Below the pieces are notes generated by a model. That model made no database searches and was not told where the DNA came from. It worked only from the letters and a program-made list of their open reading frames with translations. A stretch of 64,000 nucleotides of DNA from positions 62,001 to 126,000 of the forward strand of contig JBBRNL010000003.1 in assembly GCA_038230335.1 (NCBI GenBank). The letters run 5' to 3'. This document shows, one piece after another, positions 8,006 through 17,723 of the stretch. The first letter of the stretch is position 1. Every line of letters begins with the position of its first letter. The translations under genes and the position numbers were made by a program. The DNA comes from JBBRDU01 sp038230335 (GTDB lineage: Bacteria; Verrucomicrobiota; Verrucomicrobiia; Chthoniobacterales; UBA10450).

Positions 8006-9688
8006 TTAGGACTTGATTTGGCCTTTGAACATCTCGAGCGCCTGCTGGATGAGCGGGTCGTCTTTGAAGTTGTCTTTCAAATCCGTCTCCGCGTTCGTTT
8101 TTTTTGTCTCGAGCCCTTCCCTGACTTCCAGCTTGAGCGTCCATTCGTGGCCGCTCACCTCTTTAAGAAGATGCTCGAGCTGCTTGCGGTTGCTTGTCGT
8201 GGCCAATGTTTCAATGGCCGACTTTTGATCGGGCGGGTAACCGAGCACGAAGCTTCGACCGTCCACTCCGATGACTGCGAGAGAATCCACAAGCGTGCGG
8301 AGAAAGCCGCGTGGCGAAACCTTTGTACAAACAGCGGCCCAGGTCGCGGCGGGATCGACGGAGCGCGGCGCCTCGATCGGCGGTGCCGGCGGCGGCGCCT
8401 TTTCAGCGATGCGCGCGGCCGGCTTACTTTCCATGGCAGGACGAATCACTCCTTTGGCGGAAGGCGCTTTCGCAAGATTCGGCTCCACTTTCTTCACAGG
8501 CAGCGTCCGGGCGGGCGTCGCCGGTGTGGATGCCCTGGCCGGACCCTCCTTGCCATCGCGCAAGGCGTTCAGATTTTCGATGACCTGGTTTAACGTAACC
8601 TGGCTGAGGCTCTGGATGGCTTTGATCAGGGCCACCTCGAAATGCAGTTTCTTGTTTGGCGCCCATTTCATGCGCGCTTCCGCTTCGGCGAATTGATCGA
8701 TCAATTCGAGAAGCCGGTCGGTTTCAATCAACTGGGCGTGGGCGGCGAGCGCAGTTTGTATTTCGGAGTCAACATCCTCGTTGAGCGCGTCCGGTTTTAC
8801 CTTAAAGATGAGCAGATCGCGCGAGTAACTGATGAGGTCCGACATCAGCCGCATCATGTCCTTACCCGATTCAGATTCGTCGTGCAAAAGCTGGACTGCT
8901 TCGGCCGTGGCGCTGCTCAGGATCTTCTCCGTGAAATTGGCGACGGTCTGCTGGCTGGTAAATCCGAAGACCTTGAGCACATCGGTTTCCGCGATATTTT
9001 CGCCGCAGAAAGCGACCAGCTGGTCGAGCATTGATTCAGCATCGCGCAGGCCGCCCTCGGCGCCACGAGCGATGGCATGCGCAGCGGCCGGTTCCAAAGT
9101 AATTTTCTCCTGGCCCGCGATAAACTGGAGGTGGTTGGCGATCAGGTTTGTCGGGATACGATGGAGATCGAAGCGCTGGCAGCGGCTCAGGATGGTCGAA
9201 AGCACCTTCTGCGGTTCGGTCGTGGCGAAGATAAATTTCACATGCGGGGGCGGCTCTTCCAGAGTTTTGAGCAAGGCGTTGAAGGCGGCCGAGGAAAGCA
9301 TGTGCACCTCGTCGATGAGGTAGATTTTGTATTTCCCCTTGGCTGGCGCGTACCTGACGTTGTCGCGCAGCTCGCGCACATCCTCGACGCTGTTGTTGCT
9401 CGCCCCGTCGATTTCGATGACGTCGAGACTATTGCCTCCCGTTATTTCCTTGCAATTATCGCATACGCCGCAGGGCGTGATGGTCGGTCCGTGAATGCAA
9501 TTAAGCGCCTTGGCCAGGATGCGCGCGGTAGAAGTTTTGCCGACGCCGCGGGGACCGACGAAAAGGTAGGCATGCGCGAGCCGGTTTTGGGAGACGGCGT
9601 TTTTGAGAGTCTGCGCAACGTGAGCCTGCCCCACGAGGTCATCGAACGTTTGAGGGCGGTATTTGCGGGCGAAGACCTGATAAGTCAC
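8006..9688 (-). CDS. dnaX: DNA polymerase III subunit gamma/tau
   Basis: Clamp-loader ATPase of 560 residues. It starts MTYQVFARKYRPQTFDDLVG, the family hallmark. Walker A is GPRGVGKTST near residue 46, the zinc-binding cysteines are in TPCGVCDNC, and the Walker B/DExx box is LIDEVHML, followed by the sensor-1 region TTEPQKVLSTILSRC with its arginine finger. After about residue 370 comes an Ala/Pro/Lys-rich linker and a tau-like C-terminal domain. No slippery frameshift tract was identified by eye. It probably forms an operon with ebfC. Confidence 0.97.
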   Translation of the reverse strand: MTYQVFARKYRPQTFDDLVGQAHVAQTLKNAVSQNRLAHAYLFVGPRGVGKTSTARILAKALNCIHGPTITPCGVCDNCKEITGGNSLDVIEIDGASNNSVEDVRELRDNVRYAPAKGKYKIYLIDEVHMLSSAAFNALLKTLEEPPPHVKFIFATTEPQKVLSTILSRCQRFDLHRIPTNLIANHLQFIAGQEKITLEPAAAHAIARGAEGGLRDAESMLDQLVAFCGENIAETDVLKVFGFTSQQTVANFTEKILSSATAEAVQLLHDESESGKDMMRLMSDLISYSRDLLIFKVKPDALNEDVDSEIQTALAAHAQLIETDRLLELIDQFAEAEARMKWAPNKKLHFEVALIKAIQSLSQVTLNQVIENLNALRDGKEGPARASTPATPARTLPVKKVEPNLAKAPSAKGVIRPAMESKPAARIAEKAPPPAPPIEAPRSVDPAATWAAVCTKVSPRGFLRTLVDSLAVIGVDGRSFVLGYPPDQKSAIETLATTSNRKQLEHLLKEVSGHEWTLKLEVREGLETKKTNAETDLKDNFKDDPLIQQALEMFKGQIKS

Positions 9689-9752
9689 GACAAAACCTTA
9701 GCGTGTCCGGAATGCGGCGAAAGGCGAAAGATGGGATTGGAGGAGGGAAGCG

Positions 9753-9995
9753 GGGAAAATTGAGGAAACGCCGACGGCGAACGCTGAACAACGAACGCTG
9801 AATTGCGGAAGCTGAAGTCGGAGACGCGGGGATTCGGCGGTCATAGACCGCCGCTACAGAAGAGGATAATGCGGGATTTGCTCTCTAATCTGTGGGGATT
9901 TCGGGCTCTTAAATCTGTGGCTAAAGATTCTGGTTCCAGGGGATCGAAGGCGATTACGAGCATAAGCATGCGCACGAGTTTGTCCTCACATTGGG
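9753..9995 (+). repeat. dispersed composite intergenic repeat, copy 4, with embedded stem-loop
   Basis: From left to right: an AACGCCGACGGCGAACGCTG tract; a hairpin GGCGGTCATAGACCGCC (9836-9852) with tail GCTACAGAAG; the core TAATCTGTGGGGATTTCGGG then CTCTTAAATCTGTGGCTAA (9886-9924); and a right module GATTACGAGCATAAGCATGC (9953-9972). It occupies most of the 470-bp gap between dnaX and the phospholipase D gene. No coding sequence is seen in the gap. Confidence 0.75.
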
Positions 9996-10159
9996 AAGTT
10001 GAAAGCTTCCCATACAGGGCCGCGGGGATTTAGCATTGCTCTTGTAACGGAACCAAAAAGTTTGTCGCGGGTGATTTGGATTTTGGGGCGCGAAGGTTAT
10101 GTCGATCAGCCGCCGCTCATCGCATTCGTCGCCTGGAGGGACTGACAGAACATGAGAGA

Positions 10160-11248
10160 ATGGAATTGATGGAAACAAATTCACAGGAGCAACTTTCCGT
10201 ATTCTTTCTCTCGCAAGGAGAGCAAACGGCCGATTCGGTCATGGCCCGTTTGACCCATTTCATAGGGAGCGCGCAGCGAAGCCTGGACTTTGCTCTTTAC
10301 GACCTGCGTCTGAGCGATGTCTTGAAAAACGCGCTGGCCGGGGCTTTGCGGGAGCGGGCCAGCCAGGGCGTGCATATCCGCATTTGCTTTGATGGGGACA
10401 AGCCGCTCCATCCCGATCTCGCTCTTGGGCAGGATCCAGCCGCCCCTGGAACGAGCGCTGCCGTCGAGTCGTTAGGCTATCCGTGGCGTCGCATTGCCGG
10501 GATGAAGCTGATGCATCACAAGTTTATCGTGCGCGATGCAGCCTCTGTCTGGACCGGTTCGCTCAATCTGACGGACGATGCCTTTACCCTGATGGAAAAC
10601 AACGTCGTGGAAATCGCGTCGCCGCAAGTGGCCGGGTATTACGCGGTGGATTTCGAGCAGTTATGGGAGAAGCAGAATTTCGAGAACACCGGTGACATCA
10701 AGACGGTGGCGGTACCTCTAACCTTCTCCGGTCAGCCGGCCACCTTGCAGGTGATGTTCTCACCCGGATATGGTCTCGCCATCGACGAAGAGATCGCCCG
10801 ACGCGTGCGCAGCGCGCAACGCCGGGTTCGCATCTGCAGTTTACTCCTCAATTCGGGCACGTTGATCAGCGCCCTGCAATCTGTGCTCACGGCCGGGCGC
10901 GTCAAAGTAGACGGCATTTACGATCGAACGCAGATGAGTGATGTCTACCGGCAATGGCAGACTGTGCCGCAAAACCATTGGAAGGTGCCAGCGCTGCGCG
11001 ACGTGATCGCGCGGGCTGGTTTGGCCGGCAAAGACTCGACGCCGTACACCCCGACGGGACGGCACGATTTCATGCACAACAAGGTTTTGCTGATCGACGA
11101 CACAGTGATTACGGGGTCGTATAATTTCTCGCGCAGTGCGCAATTCAACGCCGAGAACATTCTCTTCATCGAGAGTGCGGCCTTGGCGGAAAAGTACAGC
11201 GCTTACATCGATCATCTCATCGAGAAATATGGCCACGTGCAAAAGTGA
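10160..11248 (+). CDS. phospholipase D-like protein, two HKD motifs
   Basis: 362 residues with two PLD half-domains. Each carries an HxK(x4)D motif: MHHKFIVRDAASVWTGSLNL and MHNKVLLIDDTVITGSYNFS. The paired motifs form one active site in this superfamily (phospholipases, cardiolipin synthases, nucleases). No signal peptide or membrane helix is evident from the chosen start, which favours a cytoplasmic nuclease or phosphodiesterase over a lipid synthase. The ATG at 10169 is an equally possible start; the longer frame from 10076 runs into intergenic sequence. Confidence 0.85.
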   Translation: MELMETNSQEQLSVFFLSQGEQTADSVMARLTHFIGSAQRSLDFALYDLRLSDVLKNALAGALRERASQGVHIRICFDGDKPLHPDLALGQDPAAPGTSAAVESLGYPWRRIAGMKLMHHKFIVRDAASVWTGSLNLTDDAFTLMENNVVEIASPQVAGYYAVDFEQLWEKQNFENTGDIKTVAVPLTFSGQPATLQVMFSPGYGLAIDEEIARRVRSAQRRVRICSLLLNSGTLISALQSVLTAGRVKVDGIYDRTQMSDVYRQWQTVPQNHWKVPALRDVIARAGLAGKDSTPYTPTGRHDFMHNKVLLIDDTVITGSYNFSRSAQFNAENILFIESAALAEKYSAYIDHLIEKYGHVQK

Positions 11249-11325
11249 AGCGGCTCGCACGCAGCTAGCCTCTGAATTGAGGGTTGGACGTTGAGCATTG
11301 GGCGTTGGACGGTTGCTTCGCTTCT

Positions 11326-12540
11326 ATGAAAAGAATTGTGCTCCTGCTCGCCGGCATCGCAGTGGTCGATGCCTGGGCGCGTGAGCCCATCACGTCGCCT
11401 CCTCCGAAAGTCCAACCGTCTCCCGCGCTCACCGATAAACCGGTGCGCGCCCGTGATCTTGGTATCCCCTTCGATGGCTTGCCCGGTGCATGGAACTCGA
11501 TCACCGATGTGTCCGGTGTCGAGGTTGGCTACACCACGCTGATTCGTGGCGAAGGAAAACTCGAAGCGGGCAAGGGCCCGGTCCGAACCGGAGTGACGGC
11601 CGTGATCCCGCGCGGGCACGCGTCGCTCAACGACCCGGTTTATGGCGGCGTCTTCAGCCTGAATGGAAACGGCGAAATGACCGGGACGGCCTGGTTGGAG
11701 GAAAGCGGGTTCCTGGAAGGGCCGGTTGTCATTACGAATACGCACAGCGTTGGAGTAGCGCGGGACGCGGTGATCGCATGGCGTGTCAACCATGGCGCCG
11801 CCGACAACACCGGCTACTGGTGGAGCCTGCCCGTGGTGGCGGAGACGTGGGATGGTTATCTGAACGACATCAACGGATTTCATGTCAAGCCGGACGATGT
11901 CTTTCATGCGCTCGATTCGGCGCACAGCGGCCCGATCGAGGAGGGAAGCGTGGGAGGCGGCACTGCCATGATCTGTTATGAATTCAAAGGTGGCACAGGC
12001 ACGGCCTCACGAAAGATCGACGTCAGGTCGGATAAGAAATCTCCGGCGCAAACTTATACGGTGGGCGTCCTGGTGCAGGCCAACTGCGGCCGTCGTCCCA
12101 GTCTAACGATTGCAGGAGTTCCGGTGGGCCGGGAGATTCCGGAGAACTCCGTATTCAGCCGGGAGAACGGATCCATCATCATCGTGGTGGCGACGGACGC
12201 TCCGCTCCTGCCTCATCAGCTGAAGCGGCTGGCCCGGCGCGCGACGCTCGGACTGGCGCGCACAGGCAGTTATTCGGGGAATGGATCCGGTGATCTGTTC
12301 ATCGCTTTTTCCACGGCTAACCCAAAGGTGGCCAATCCAGATCGTGGGACGCATGCCGTCGAAACCATCCCGAATGATCTGCTCGATCCCATTTTCGAAG
12401 GCGTCGTGCAAGCCACGGAGGAAGCGATCTTGAACGCGCTGGTGGATAATCACGACATGACCGGCGCGGACAATCATCATGTCACGGCGCTGCCGCACGA
12501 CAAGGTGCGGGAATTATTGCAAAAATATAATCGTCGTTAG
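11326..12540 (+). CDS. P1 family (DmpA-type) peptidase
   Basis: 404-residue exported member of the S58/DmpA family (beta-aminopeptidases, D-esterase). The signal is MKRIVLLLAGIAVVDAWA. Family signatures are GIPFDGLPGAWNSITDVSG, GSVGGGTAM, FKGGTGTAS, VLVQANCGRR, and NGSIIIVVATDAPL followed by HQLKRLARRATLGLARTG. In DmpA the precursor self-cleaves before a Ser nucleophile preceded by Gly; the GSII serine fits that site. It should therefore mature into alpha and beta chains. The start is chosen at the signal peptide; the frame also opens 42 nt earlier. Confidence 0.92.
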   Translation: MKRIVLLLAGIAVVDAWAREPITSPPPKVQPSPALTDKPVRARDLGIPFDGLPGAWNSITDVSGVEVGYTTLIRGEGKLEAGKGPVRTGVTAVIPRGHASLNDPVYGGVFSLNGNGEMTGTAWLEESGFLEGPVVITNTHSVGVARDAVIAWRVNHGAADNTGYWWSLPVVAETWDGYLNDINGFHVKPDDVFHALDSAHSGPIEEGSVGGGTAMICYEFKGGTGTASRKIDVRSDKKSPAQTYTVGVLVQANCGRRPSLTIAGVPVGREIPENSVFSRENGSIIIVVATDAPLLPHQLKRLARRATLGLARTGSYSGNGSGDLFIAFSTANPKVANPDRGTHAVETIPNDLLDPIFEGVVQATEEAILNALVDNHDMTGADNHHVTALPHDKVRELLQKYNRR

Positions 12541-12559
12541 GCGTAATACGCGTGGAAAC

Positions 12560-12586
12560 GGCGGTCCTAGACCGCCGCTACAGAAG
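12560..12586. repeat. stem-loop repeat, near-identical to 9836-9862
   Basis: GGCGGTCCTAGACCGCC hairpin plus the tail GCTACAGAAG. The 27 bases differ from those at 9836-9862 at only one loop position. It lies 20 nt after the P1 peptidase stop, where it might act as an RNA 3'-end stem, but there is no T-run. Confidence 0.7.
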
Positions 12587-12654
12587 TCCAGGATCGGGAT
12601 AACTCTTCCGAGCGGCGCTCTTCTCAGATCAATGGTTTGATCAGTGTGAGAAAT

Positions 12655-12768
12655 TCCAAATCTGTTCTTTATCTGTGGGGACTCAGGGCGCCTAAATCTG
12701 TGGCCGAAATCTAAATGCTGAAATGGGAGTCGATCATGATTAGGAGCATGAGCATAGAGCGGAAAGCG
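12655..12768 (+). repeat. dispersed composite intergenic repeat, copy 5
   Basis: Core TTATCTGTGGGGACTCAGGG then CGCCTAAATCTGTGGCCGAA (12668-12708), followed by the right module GAGTCGATCATGATTAGGAG (12727-12746) and CATGAGCATAGAG. It is the most diverged of the five plus-orientation copies. Confidence 0.7.
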
Positions 12769-12802
12769 GCCGCGGGGCGGGCCTACCGAGTGAAGGCGCC
12801 GA

Positions 12803-13066
12803 TCACTGCGCGTAGCGAGGCAGGGAGATGTTTGAGCGTTGCTCGAATTTTTTCGTGAGCTTCACGAAGCCTGATCCGCGCACCGGCTTGAGCTCGGCTA
12901 CAGCATCCGCCGGGACGACATGGACGCTGACGCAAGCGTCGCTCGGGTCGTTATCCGAAAATCGGCGTTCCCACTCCCTTCGCGCATGTTCGATCAAGTG
13001 GCTGAAATTGTTGTCGACGGCGCGAGGGAGGGCTTCGGTTGTTTCAATAACCGTTAGGTCCGTCAT
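12803..13066 (-). CDS. hypothetical protein
   Basis: 87 residues beginning MTDLTVIETTEALPRAVDNN (an upstream ATG at 13138 would add 24 residues). No domain, signal or membrane helix is recognised. The C-terminal part (RSNISLPRYAQ) is basic. Moderate coding appearance; could be spurious. Confidence 0.4.
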   Translation of the reverse strand: MTDLTVIETTEALPRAVDNNFSHLIEHARREWERRFSDNDPSDACVSVHVVPADAVAELKPVRGSGFVKLTKKFEQRSNISLPRYAQ

Positions 13067-13278
13067 CGTTAGTCCGAGCTTTTTCACTTGAATGTAGTAA
13101 CCAGCAGGATTTAAGCCGCCCTGATTTGCCGAAACCATTGCGGCTGTGACCTGCAGCCAACTTCTTGATTGAGAGTTGGTTGCGCGGCGCTGGGATTTGA
13201 TCGGAAAGCGGGCCTCCGTCTCGGGCTATGGGGTCGCGAGTTGCGTGGCGACTCCTATTTGAGCTAAGTTGGAGGCTG

Positions 13279-15213
13279 ATGAAGAGGGTCATCCTGGTTC
13301 TTTGGGCAATTCGGTTGGTTCCGCGTCTGGTGCTGGCCCAGCAGACGCAGGCAACACCGGCGCGGTTTTTCGAGGTCGACCACAGCCAATTGCCGCCCGC
13401 CTTGCGCACGGTTCCGCTGGACCATCTCTCCTCGGGTGCCCTCATGTTGCTCGATCGCAACGGAACTCTCGTCCGACCGCCGAAATCGGCCGGGACGAGC
13501 CCGGTCGGGGTGATGGCACCGCAAATGGACGTTGCGCTTGATCCACGCGTCGGCGCCAACATTCGACTGGGTGACGATCCGCCAGCACTCCCCGCGGACA
13601 TGCGCGCCCAGGCCGAGCCGCACATCGCGCGGTCTCCGATCAATGCCGACTTTCTGGCCGCGACTTTTCAGGAAGGACGATTTACTGACGGCGGTTCGGT
13701 CGATTGCGGATACTCCATCAGCAGCGATGGGGGCCTGAGCTGGAGTCGCGCTTTGATTCCAAATCTTACGCTAGCGAGTGGCGGTCCGTATTATCGCGAC
13801 ACCGATCCGGTGGCCGGCGTCGATTTGAACGGCTACGTGTATTTGAACACGGAAGGGGCGACGGATCCCAACTTCAACAACGGAATCGTGCTGCTGAGCC
13901 GTTCCACGGACGGGGGTGCGACCTTCGGCTCGCCGGTTGTGGTTTACCAGCCGCCAGGCACCGGTGGTGTCTTTCCGGACAAGAACTGGTTCGCCATCAA
14001 TACATTTGCCGGGACACCGACCGTGGGACGACTCGTGGTCACTTTCACAAGATTCACGTCGAGTGCTTCCCCCATTGTCCGCGCCTACAGCGACAACGGC
14101 GGCGTGACCTGGAGCGCGATCGCGTTCGTCCATTCCTCGGGCACGAGCGCACAAGGATCGCAGCCGGTTTATCTCCCGAACGGAAAACTCGTGATTGTCT
14201 ATTGGAATTTCGGCAATAGCAGTCTGGAGCTGGTCAATTCCAACGATGGCGGTGCGACTTTCGGCAATGCAAAACTGGTTACGCCAGTGAGCCAATACGC
14301 CGAGCCGTCCATTCGCAGTGGCGGCTTCCTGCCCTCGGCCGTGGCCGATCGCACGACCAATAATCTTTATGTGGTTTACCAGGCGCTCTTGTCGGGTCAT
14401 CCGAGGATCGCATTCGTTAAATCTACCGACGGCGGAAACACGTGGAGCTCCCCGATCGCAATCAGTGATAACCCGACCACCGCGGGAGTGTTCAATCCGG
14501 CGATTGCCGCTTCGCCGAACGGCCAAACATTAACGACCGTCTTCTACGACCATCGCAATAACCCGGGCTCGAACACGCTGGTGGATCTTTATCTTGCACA
14601 ATCTTTCGACGGAGGCGCGACCTGGCAGCCAAACATTCGAGTGACCTCGACTTCGACGGATGCATCGCTCGCGCCGCTAACTCCAGACGGTTACATGCTG
14701 GGCGATTATCAGGGCGTCGCCGAGTCGACCAATGCCAATGTGCCGGCCGTTCCAGTGTGGATCGACACGCGCACGGGCAACCCCGATCCATTCGTCGCCC
14801 GGATCGGAATATCGCCGCAGTTAAATTTCGCGAGTTGGCAGGCCGGGCGTTTGTCGTTAGCCCAGATCGGTAACCCTCTTCTCGGTGGCGTCAATGGGGA
14901 CGCAGACTTTGACGGCAAGGCAAACTTGCTGGAGTACGTGTTGGGAACTCCCCCTCTGGTGGCAGATCCCGTTGGTGTTACGATCGAGTCAGTTGGCAGC
15001 ATCTTCAATGTGACCTATCCGCGGCTGAAGGCTGTGACGGACGCGAGCGTGCATGCTTACCGTTCGACTGTTCTTTCGCCAAACAGTTGGACTCGGACCG
15101 GCGTCACGGAAGCGATGTTCGCGGATGACGGCACGATTCAAAGCTGGCGCGCCTCCACCCCGGTCAATGGGGCGCCGGCTCTGTTCATGCGGTTGCAGGC
15201 GACTCAGCCCTGA
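13279..15213 (+). CDS. exported BNR/sialidase-fold protein with verrucomicrobial C-terminal tail
   Basis: 644 residues. Signal peptide MKRVILVLWAIRLVPRLVLA. From about residue 130 there are repeated Asp-box (BNR) motifs such as SSDGGLSW, STDGGATFG, SDNGGVTW, SNDGGATFG, STDGGNTW and SFDGGATW, indicating a six-bladed beta-propeller. The catalytic arginine triad of true sialidases was not identified, so glycosidase activity is uncertain. The last 130 residues contain DADFDGKANLLEYVLG, a calcium-loop-like module, followed by a beta-rich tail ending FMRLQATQP; this tail is common on exported Verrucomicrobiota proteins. The frame opens 51 nt earlier, but the signal peptide fixes the start. Confidence 0.85.
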   Translation: MKRVILVLWAIRLVPRLVLAQQTQATPARFFEVDHSQLPPALRTVPLDHLSSGALMLLDRNGTLVRPPKSAGTSPVGVMAPQMDVALDPRVGANIRLGDDPPALPADMRAQAEPHIARSPINADFLAATFQEGRFTDGGSVDCGYSISSDGGLSWSRALIPNLTLASGGPYYRDTDPVAGVDLNGYVYLNTEGATDPNFNNGIVLLSRSTDGGATFGSPVVVYQPPGTGGVFPDKNWFAINTFAGTPTVGRLVVTFTRFTSSASPIVRAYSDNGGVTWSAIAFVHSSGTSAQGSQPVYLPNGKLVIVYWNFGNSSLELVNSNDGGATFGNAKLVTPVSQYAEPSIRSGGFLPSAVADRTTNNLYVVYQALLSGHPRIAFVKSTDGGNTWSSPIAISDNPTTAGVFNPAIAASPNGQTLTTVFYDHRNNPGSNTLVDLYLAQSFDGGATWQPNIRVTSTSTDASLAPLTPDGYMLGDYQGVAESTNANVPAVPVWIDTRTGNPDPFVARIGISPQLNFASWQAGRLSLAQIGNPLLGGVNGDADFDGKANLLEYVLGTPPLVADPVGVTIESVGSIFNVTYPRLKAVTDASVHAYRSTVLSPNSWTRTGVTEAMFADDGTIQSWRASTPVNGAPALFMRLQATQP

Positions 15214-15347
15214 CAAGTAGAGTTCGGGGCAGAATTCGACGACGGCCTGCGCTCTCCGGTTATGCTGGAGCCGCCTCACTCTGTTGAGGCGTCCTGACTT
15301 TTTCGGCTTGCCCTAAGAACACGGCAACCGAGTGCCGTTGTTACAAA

Positions 15348-15371
15348 AGTTTCGCGATTAATCGCGAAACT
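15348..15371. promoter_or_regulatory. perfect 24-bp palindrome
   Basis: Twelve-base arms AGTTTCGCGATT and AATCGCGAAACT abut without a loop. It spans the stop codon of the lipoprotein gene on the minus strand. Such a perfect dyad is typical of a dimeric regulator site, but it could also be a simple transcript 3' stem for converging genes. No second copy was seen by eye. Confidence 0.45.
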
Positions 15372-15762
15372 CGTAGTGAGCGCGGGTGAGATTCCCAAAC
15401 TGCGTGATCCCGCCCGCCATATAGACATAGGCGCGGAGTTTCTTTGGAGACTGATTGCTCACGTAAATTCCACCGTCATGAAAAACGGAATTGCCTCCGG
15501 TGTGTTCGAGAATCTTTCGAGGAGCCCTGTAGTAGCAGCCCAGATCATCGACGGCATAGAAGGAGTAGGGGCCGGGCGGAAAGTGCAGGGTGGCTACCTG
15601 AGTCCCGGCGAAGAGCTCGACGTAGTGAGGGACGTTTCCGGGCGGACCCTCCGCTACGACCTCAAAATGTCGATTCGCGCACGAGGTTAAAAGGAAATAG
15701 GAGAGCCCAAGAAACAGGAAGAGACAAAAGGATTTTCGCCACAGATAAACACAGAGTTTCAC
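15358..15762 (-). CDS. putative lipoprotein
   Basis: 134 residues with a lipobox: a hydrophobic stretch (FCLFLFLGLSYFLLTSC) ending in LTSC before NRHFEV, so Cys27 would be the lipidated residue. The mature domain is beta-rich (YVELFAGTQVATLHFPPGPY) and unrecognised. It lies downstream of the DUF885 peptidase on the same strand, separated by about 80 nt that hold an 'atctgtg'-type repeat. Confidence 0.65.
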   Translation of the reverse strand: MKLCVYLWRKSFCLFLFLGLSYFLLTSCANRHFEVVAEGPPGNVPHYVELFAGTQVATLHFPPGPYSFYAVDDLGCYYRAPRKILEHTGGNSVFHDGGIYVSNQSPKKLRAYVYMAGGITQFGNLTRAHYEFRD

Positions 15763-15825
15763 AGACTGTGAAGAGGGAAATGCATTTCTGAATCTGTGTC
15801 TATCTGTGTAAATCTATGGAGACCT
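15735..15825. repeat. degenerate CACAGAT/ATCTGTG tract
   Basis: It contains CGCCACAGATAAACACAGAG, then TTCACAGACTGTGAAG (a short palindrome), then AATCTGTGTCTATCTGTGTA. The words ACAGAT and ATCTGTG are the same as in the dispersed core repeat at 4-19 kb. It overlaps the first codons of the lipoprotein gene, whose N-terminus may therefore be partly repeat-derived. Confidence 0.5.
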
Positions 15826-15841
15826 CCCGTGCTTTAATCGT

Positions 15842-17650
15842 CTACTTCTCACTCAACACCTTCTGGATTGAAGTGGGATCATCCAAAAGAATCCATTCAA
15901 TGACAGACAGAGGCAGGCTGCCGTTCTTGATCAGATCGTCATGAAACTGGCCGAGCCGGAAGTTTTCTCCCTGTTTGTCCTTGTAGCGGCCAAGCAGATT
16001 CATGATCTGCCATTTGCCGACGATGTAGCTGATTTTTTGGTGAGGTGATGCCGCGGCCCCAGCCGCTTCGCCTTCGGCCGCCTCGCGATCCAAGCCGCCC
16101 GCTTCCATGAAGTAATTGATGGCCTGTTCGAAAGTCCACCGGCCGGTGTGAAGGTTTACGTCGACCCCGATGCGCGCACCGCGGTAGCGGGAAAGACGGA
16201 GGATCTGTCCCTGAGCGGCCGAGTTGTCCGGATACAGACCCGTCCGCATCAGCATTTCTTCTCCATAAAGGGCCCAGCCTTCCACAAAAACTCCATCCTG
16301 ATTCTGACGGCGAATTTCATCCGTCAGGTGATTCGCAATGCAAAGCTGCATGAAGTGACCTGGAATTCCCTCGTGGCCCAGGATGGGGCGCGGGTCTTCG
16401 ATGGCGGCGCGAATGTAGAAATTCTTCGATTGCGGATTGTAGGTTGGAATGAAAAAGAAACCGGCTGGATCCTTATCGTAAACACCCGGTGGATTCATGA
16501 AGCCGCCAGGGCTGGTCGGCTTGAACGCCTCCGGCAGTTGCCGAATCTCGAAGCGGCCGAGATAATCGGGAATGGTGACAAGATTGTGCTCCTTGAGGAA
16601 CGTGATCATTTCCTGCTCGCGACTTTCGTAAGCCTTGAGAAATGAGACTTGGTCGGGCGGAATGTTCGCGCTGCGCGCCGGATCGGGATCAGCCAGCTTC
16701 GGGTCCTTGAGCAAAGCTTCGAGCGCCCGATACCGCGCATTCTCGACCCGCCCGATCATCTCCACTTCCGCGGCGTTCAGGGGCAGGAGAAGGACATGCT
16801 TGAGATAGTAATTGTAATTGGCTTCGCCCATGGGGGCGAAGTCCACCATTTTCGGTAGGCGTTTTTCCAACTCGTCGGCAAAGCCGTGCAGGGCGACCAG
16901 CGCTTCGTCGCGTGCTTTGACCAGCGCTGCATGTTCGTTAGGGGGAAGTCCCGCATCCAGCGTCATGAGGCTGCCCGTGAAAAGCGTGTCGATCGAGCGG
17001 GCCGATTGCACGGCCAGTTGGGCGTAGAGTTTCACCGGGCTTTCCAGGTTGCTCAGTCCTTGTTGCAAAAGCGCCGGCATTTGCTGAAGCCGCGCGGTGG
17101 CCGAGCGGGCTCGCTGCGCCGGCGTGTCGTATTCCTTTTTCAGGAGGGAAAAGATCGCGCTCGTGCATTCGCCCACGTAAACCAACGGATTGTTGTGTTC
17201 GAATTTCAGAACGCGACTTCCGAAATCGGCGCTTTCCAATTGAGAGCGAAAGAGGATCCAGTCGATGCGCTGGTCTTTCGACCAGTTATCCGTGCGCATG
17301 GCCCGGACTTTCTCGAGCAGGGCGTGCTCGTGCTGGGCGCGTTCGTTTATTTTCGCGGGCGAATAATCAGTCAGCCGATTATCCCAGGTGTGGAGGCCGA
17401 ATTCGCTGCTCTGGACCGGATTATTTTCATTGCGCCAGGCGTAATAATCTTTGGCCAGCTTCATCAGGGCGGCCGGAGCCATCACCTGGTCGTCGTTCGA
17501 TTTCGTGATGAGCGCCTTGTTCGCCACGTCATTGCGACCATCGGAGGAGCCCGTCACCGGCGCCGGGCTGCCCGAGCTAGTTTGTGCGATAGCTTCACCG
17601 AGACCGATCGTGATGAGGAGCAGGCTGAGCAAAAAATTGATCGTTTTCAC
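15842..17650 (-). CDS. DUF885 family exported metallopeptidase-like protein
   Basis: 602 residues. Signal peptide MKTINFLLSLLLITIGLGEA. The DUF885 signature GHEGIPGHFMQLCIANHL, resembling an HExxH-type zinc site (HEGIPGH), lies near residue 425, followed by EGWALYGEEMLMRTGLY supplying the downstream Glu. Family length (about 580-620) matches. DUF885 members are thought to be carboxypeptidase-like, but few are characterised. Ligand residues appear intact. It is divergent from the racemase gene. Confidence 0.88.
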   Translation of the reverse strand: MKTINFLLSLLLITIGLGEAIAQTSSGSPAPVTGSSDGRNDVANKALITKSNDDQVMAPAALMKLAKDYYAWRNENNPVQSSEFGLHTWDNRLTDYSPAKINERAQHEHALLEKVRAMRTDNWSKDQRIDWILFRSQLESADFGSRVLKFEHNNPLVYVGECTSAIFSLLKKEYDTPAQRARSATARLQQMPALLQQGLSNLESPVKLYAQLAVQSARSIDTLFTGSLMTLDAGLPPNEHAALVKARDEALVALHGFADELEKRLPKMVDFAPMGEANYNYYLKHVLLLPLNAAEVEMIGRVENARYRALEALLKDPKLADPDPARSANIPPDQVSFLKAYESREQEMITFLKEHNLVTIPDYLGRFEIRQLPEAFKPTSPGGFMNPPGVYDKDPAGFFFIPTYNPQSKNFYIRAAIEDPRPILGHEGIPGHFMQLCIANHLTDEIRRQNQDGVFVEGWALYGEEMLMRTGLYPDNSAAQGQILRLSRYRGARIGVDVNLHTGRWTFEQAINYFMEAGGLDREAAEGEAAGAAASPHQKISYIVGKWQIMNLLGRYKDKQGENFRLGQFHDDLIKNGSLPLSVIEWILLDDPTSIQKVLSEK

Positions 17651-17723
17651 GGCCGCGATTGTAATAGCTTCCCGGCGATGAGGAAGCGCAAAGGGGCGAC
17701 GAGGGCGTTACGGGAAATTTGAT

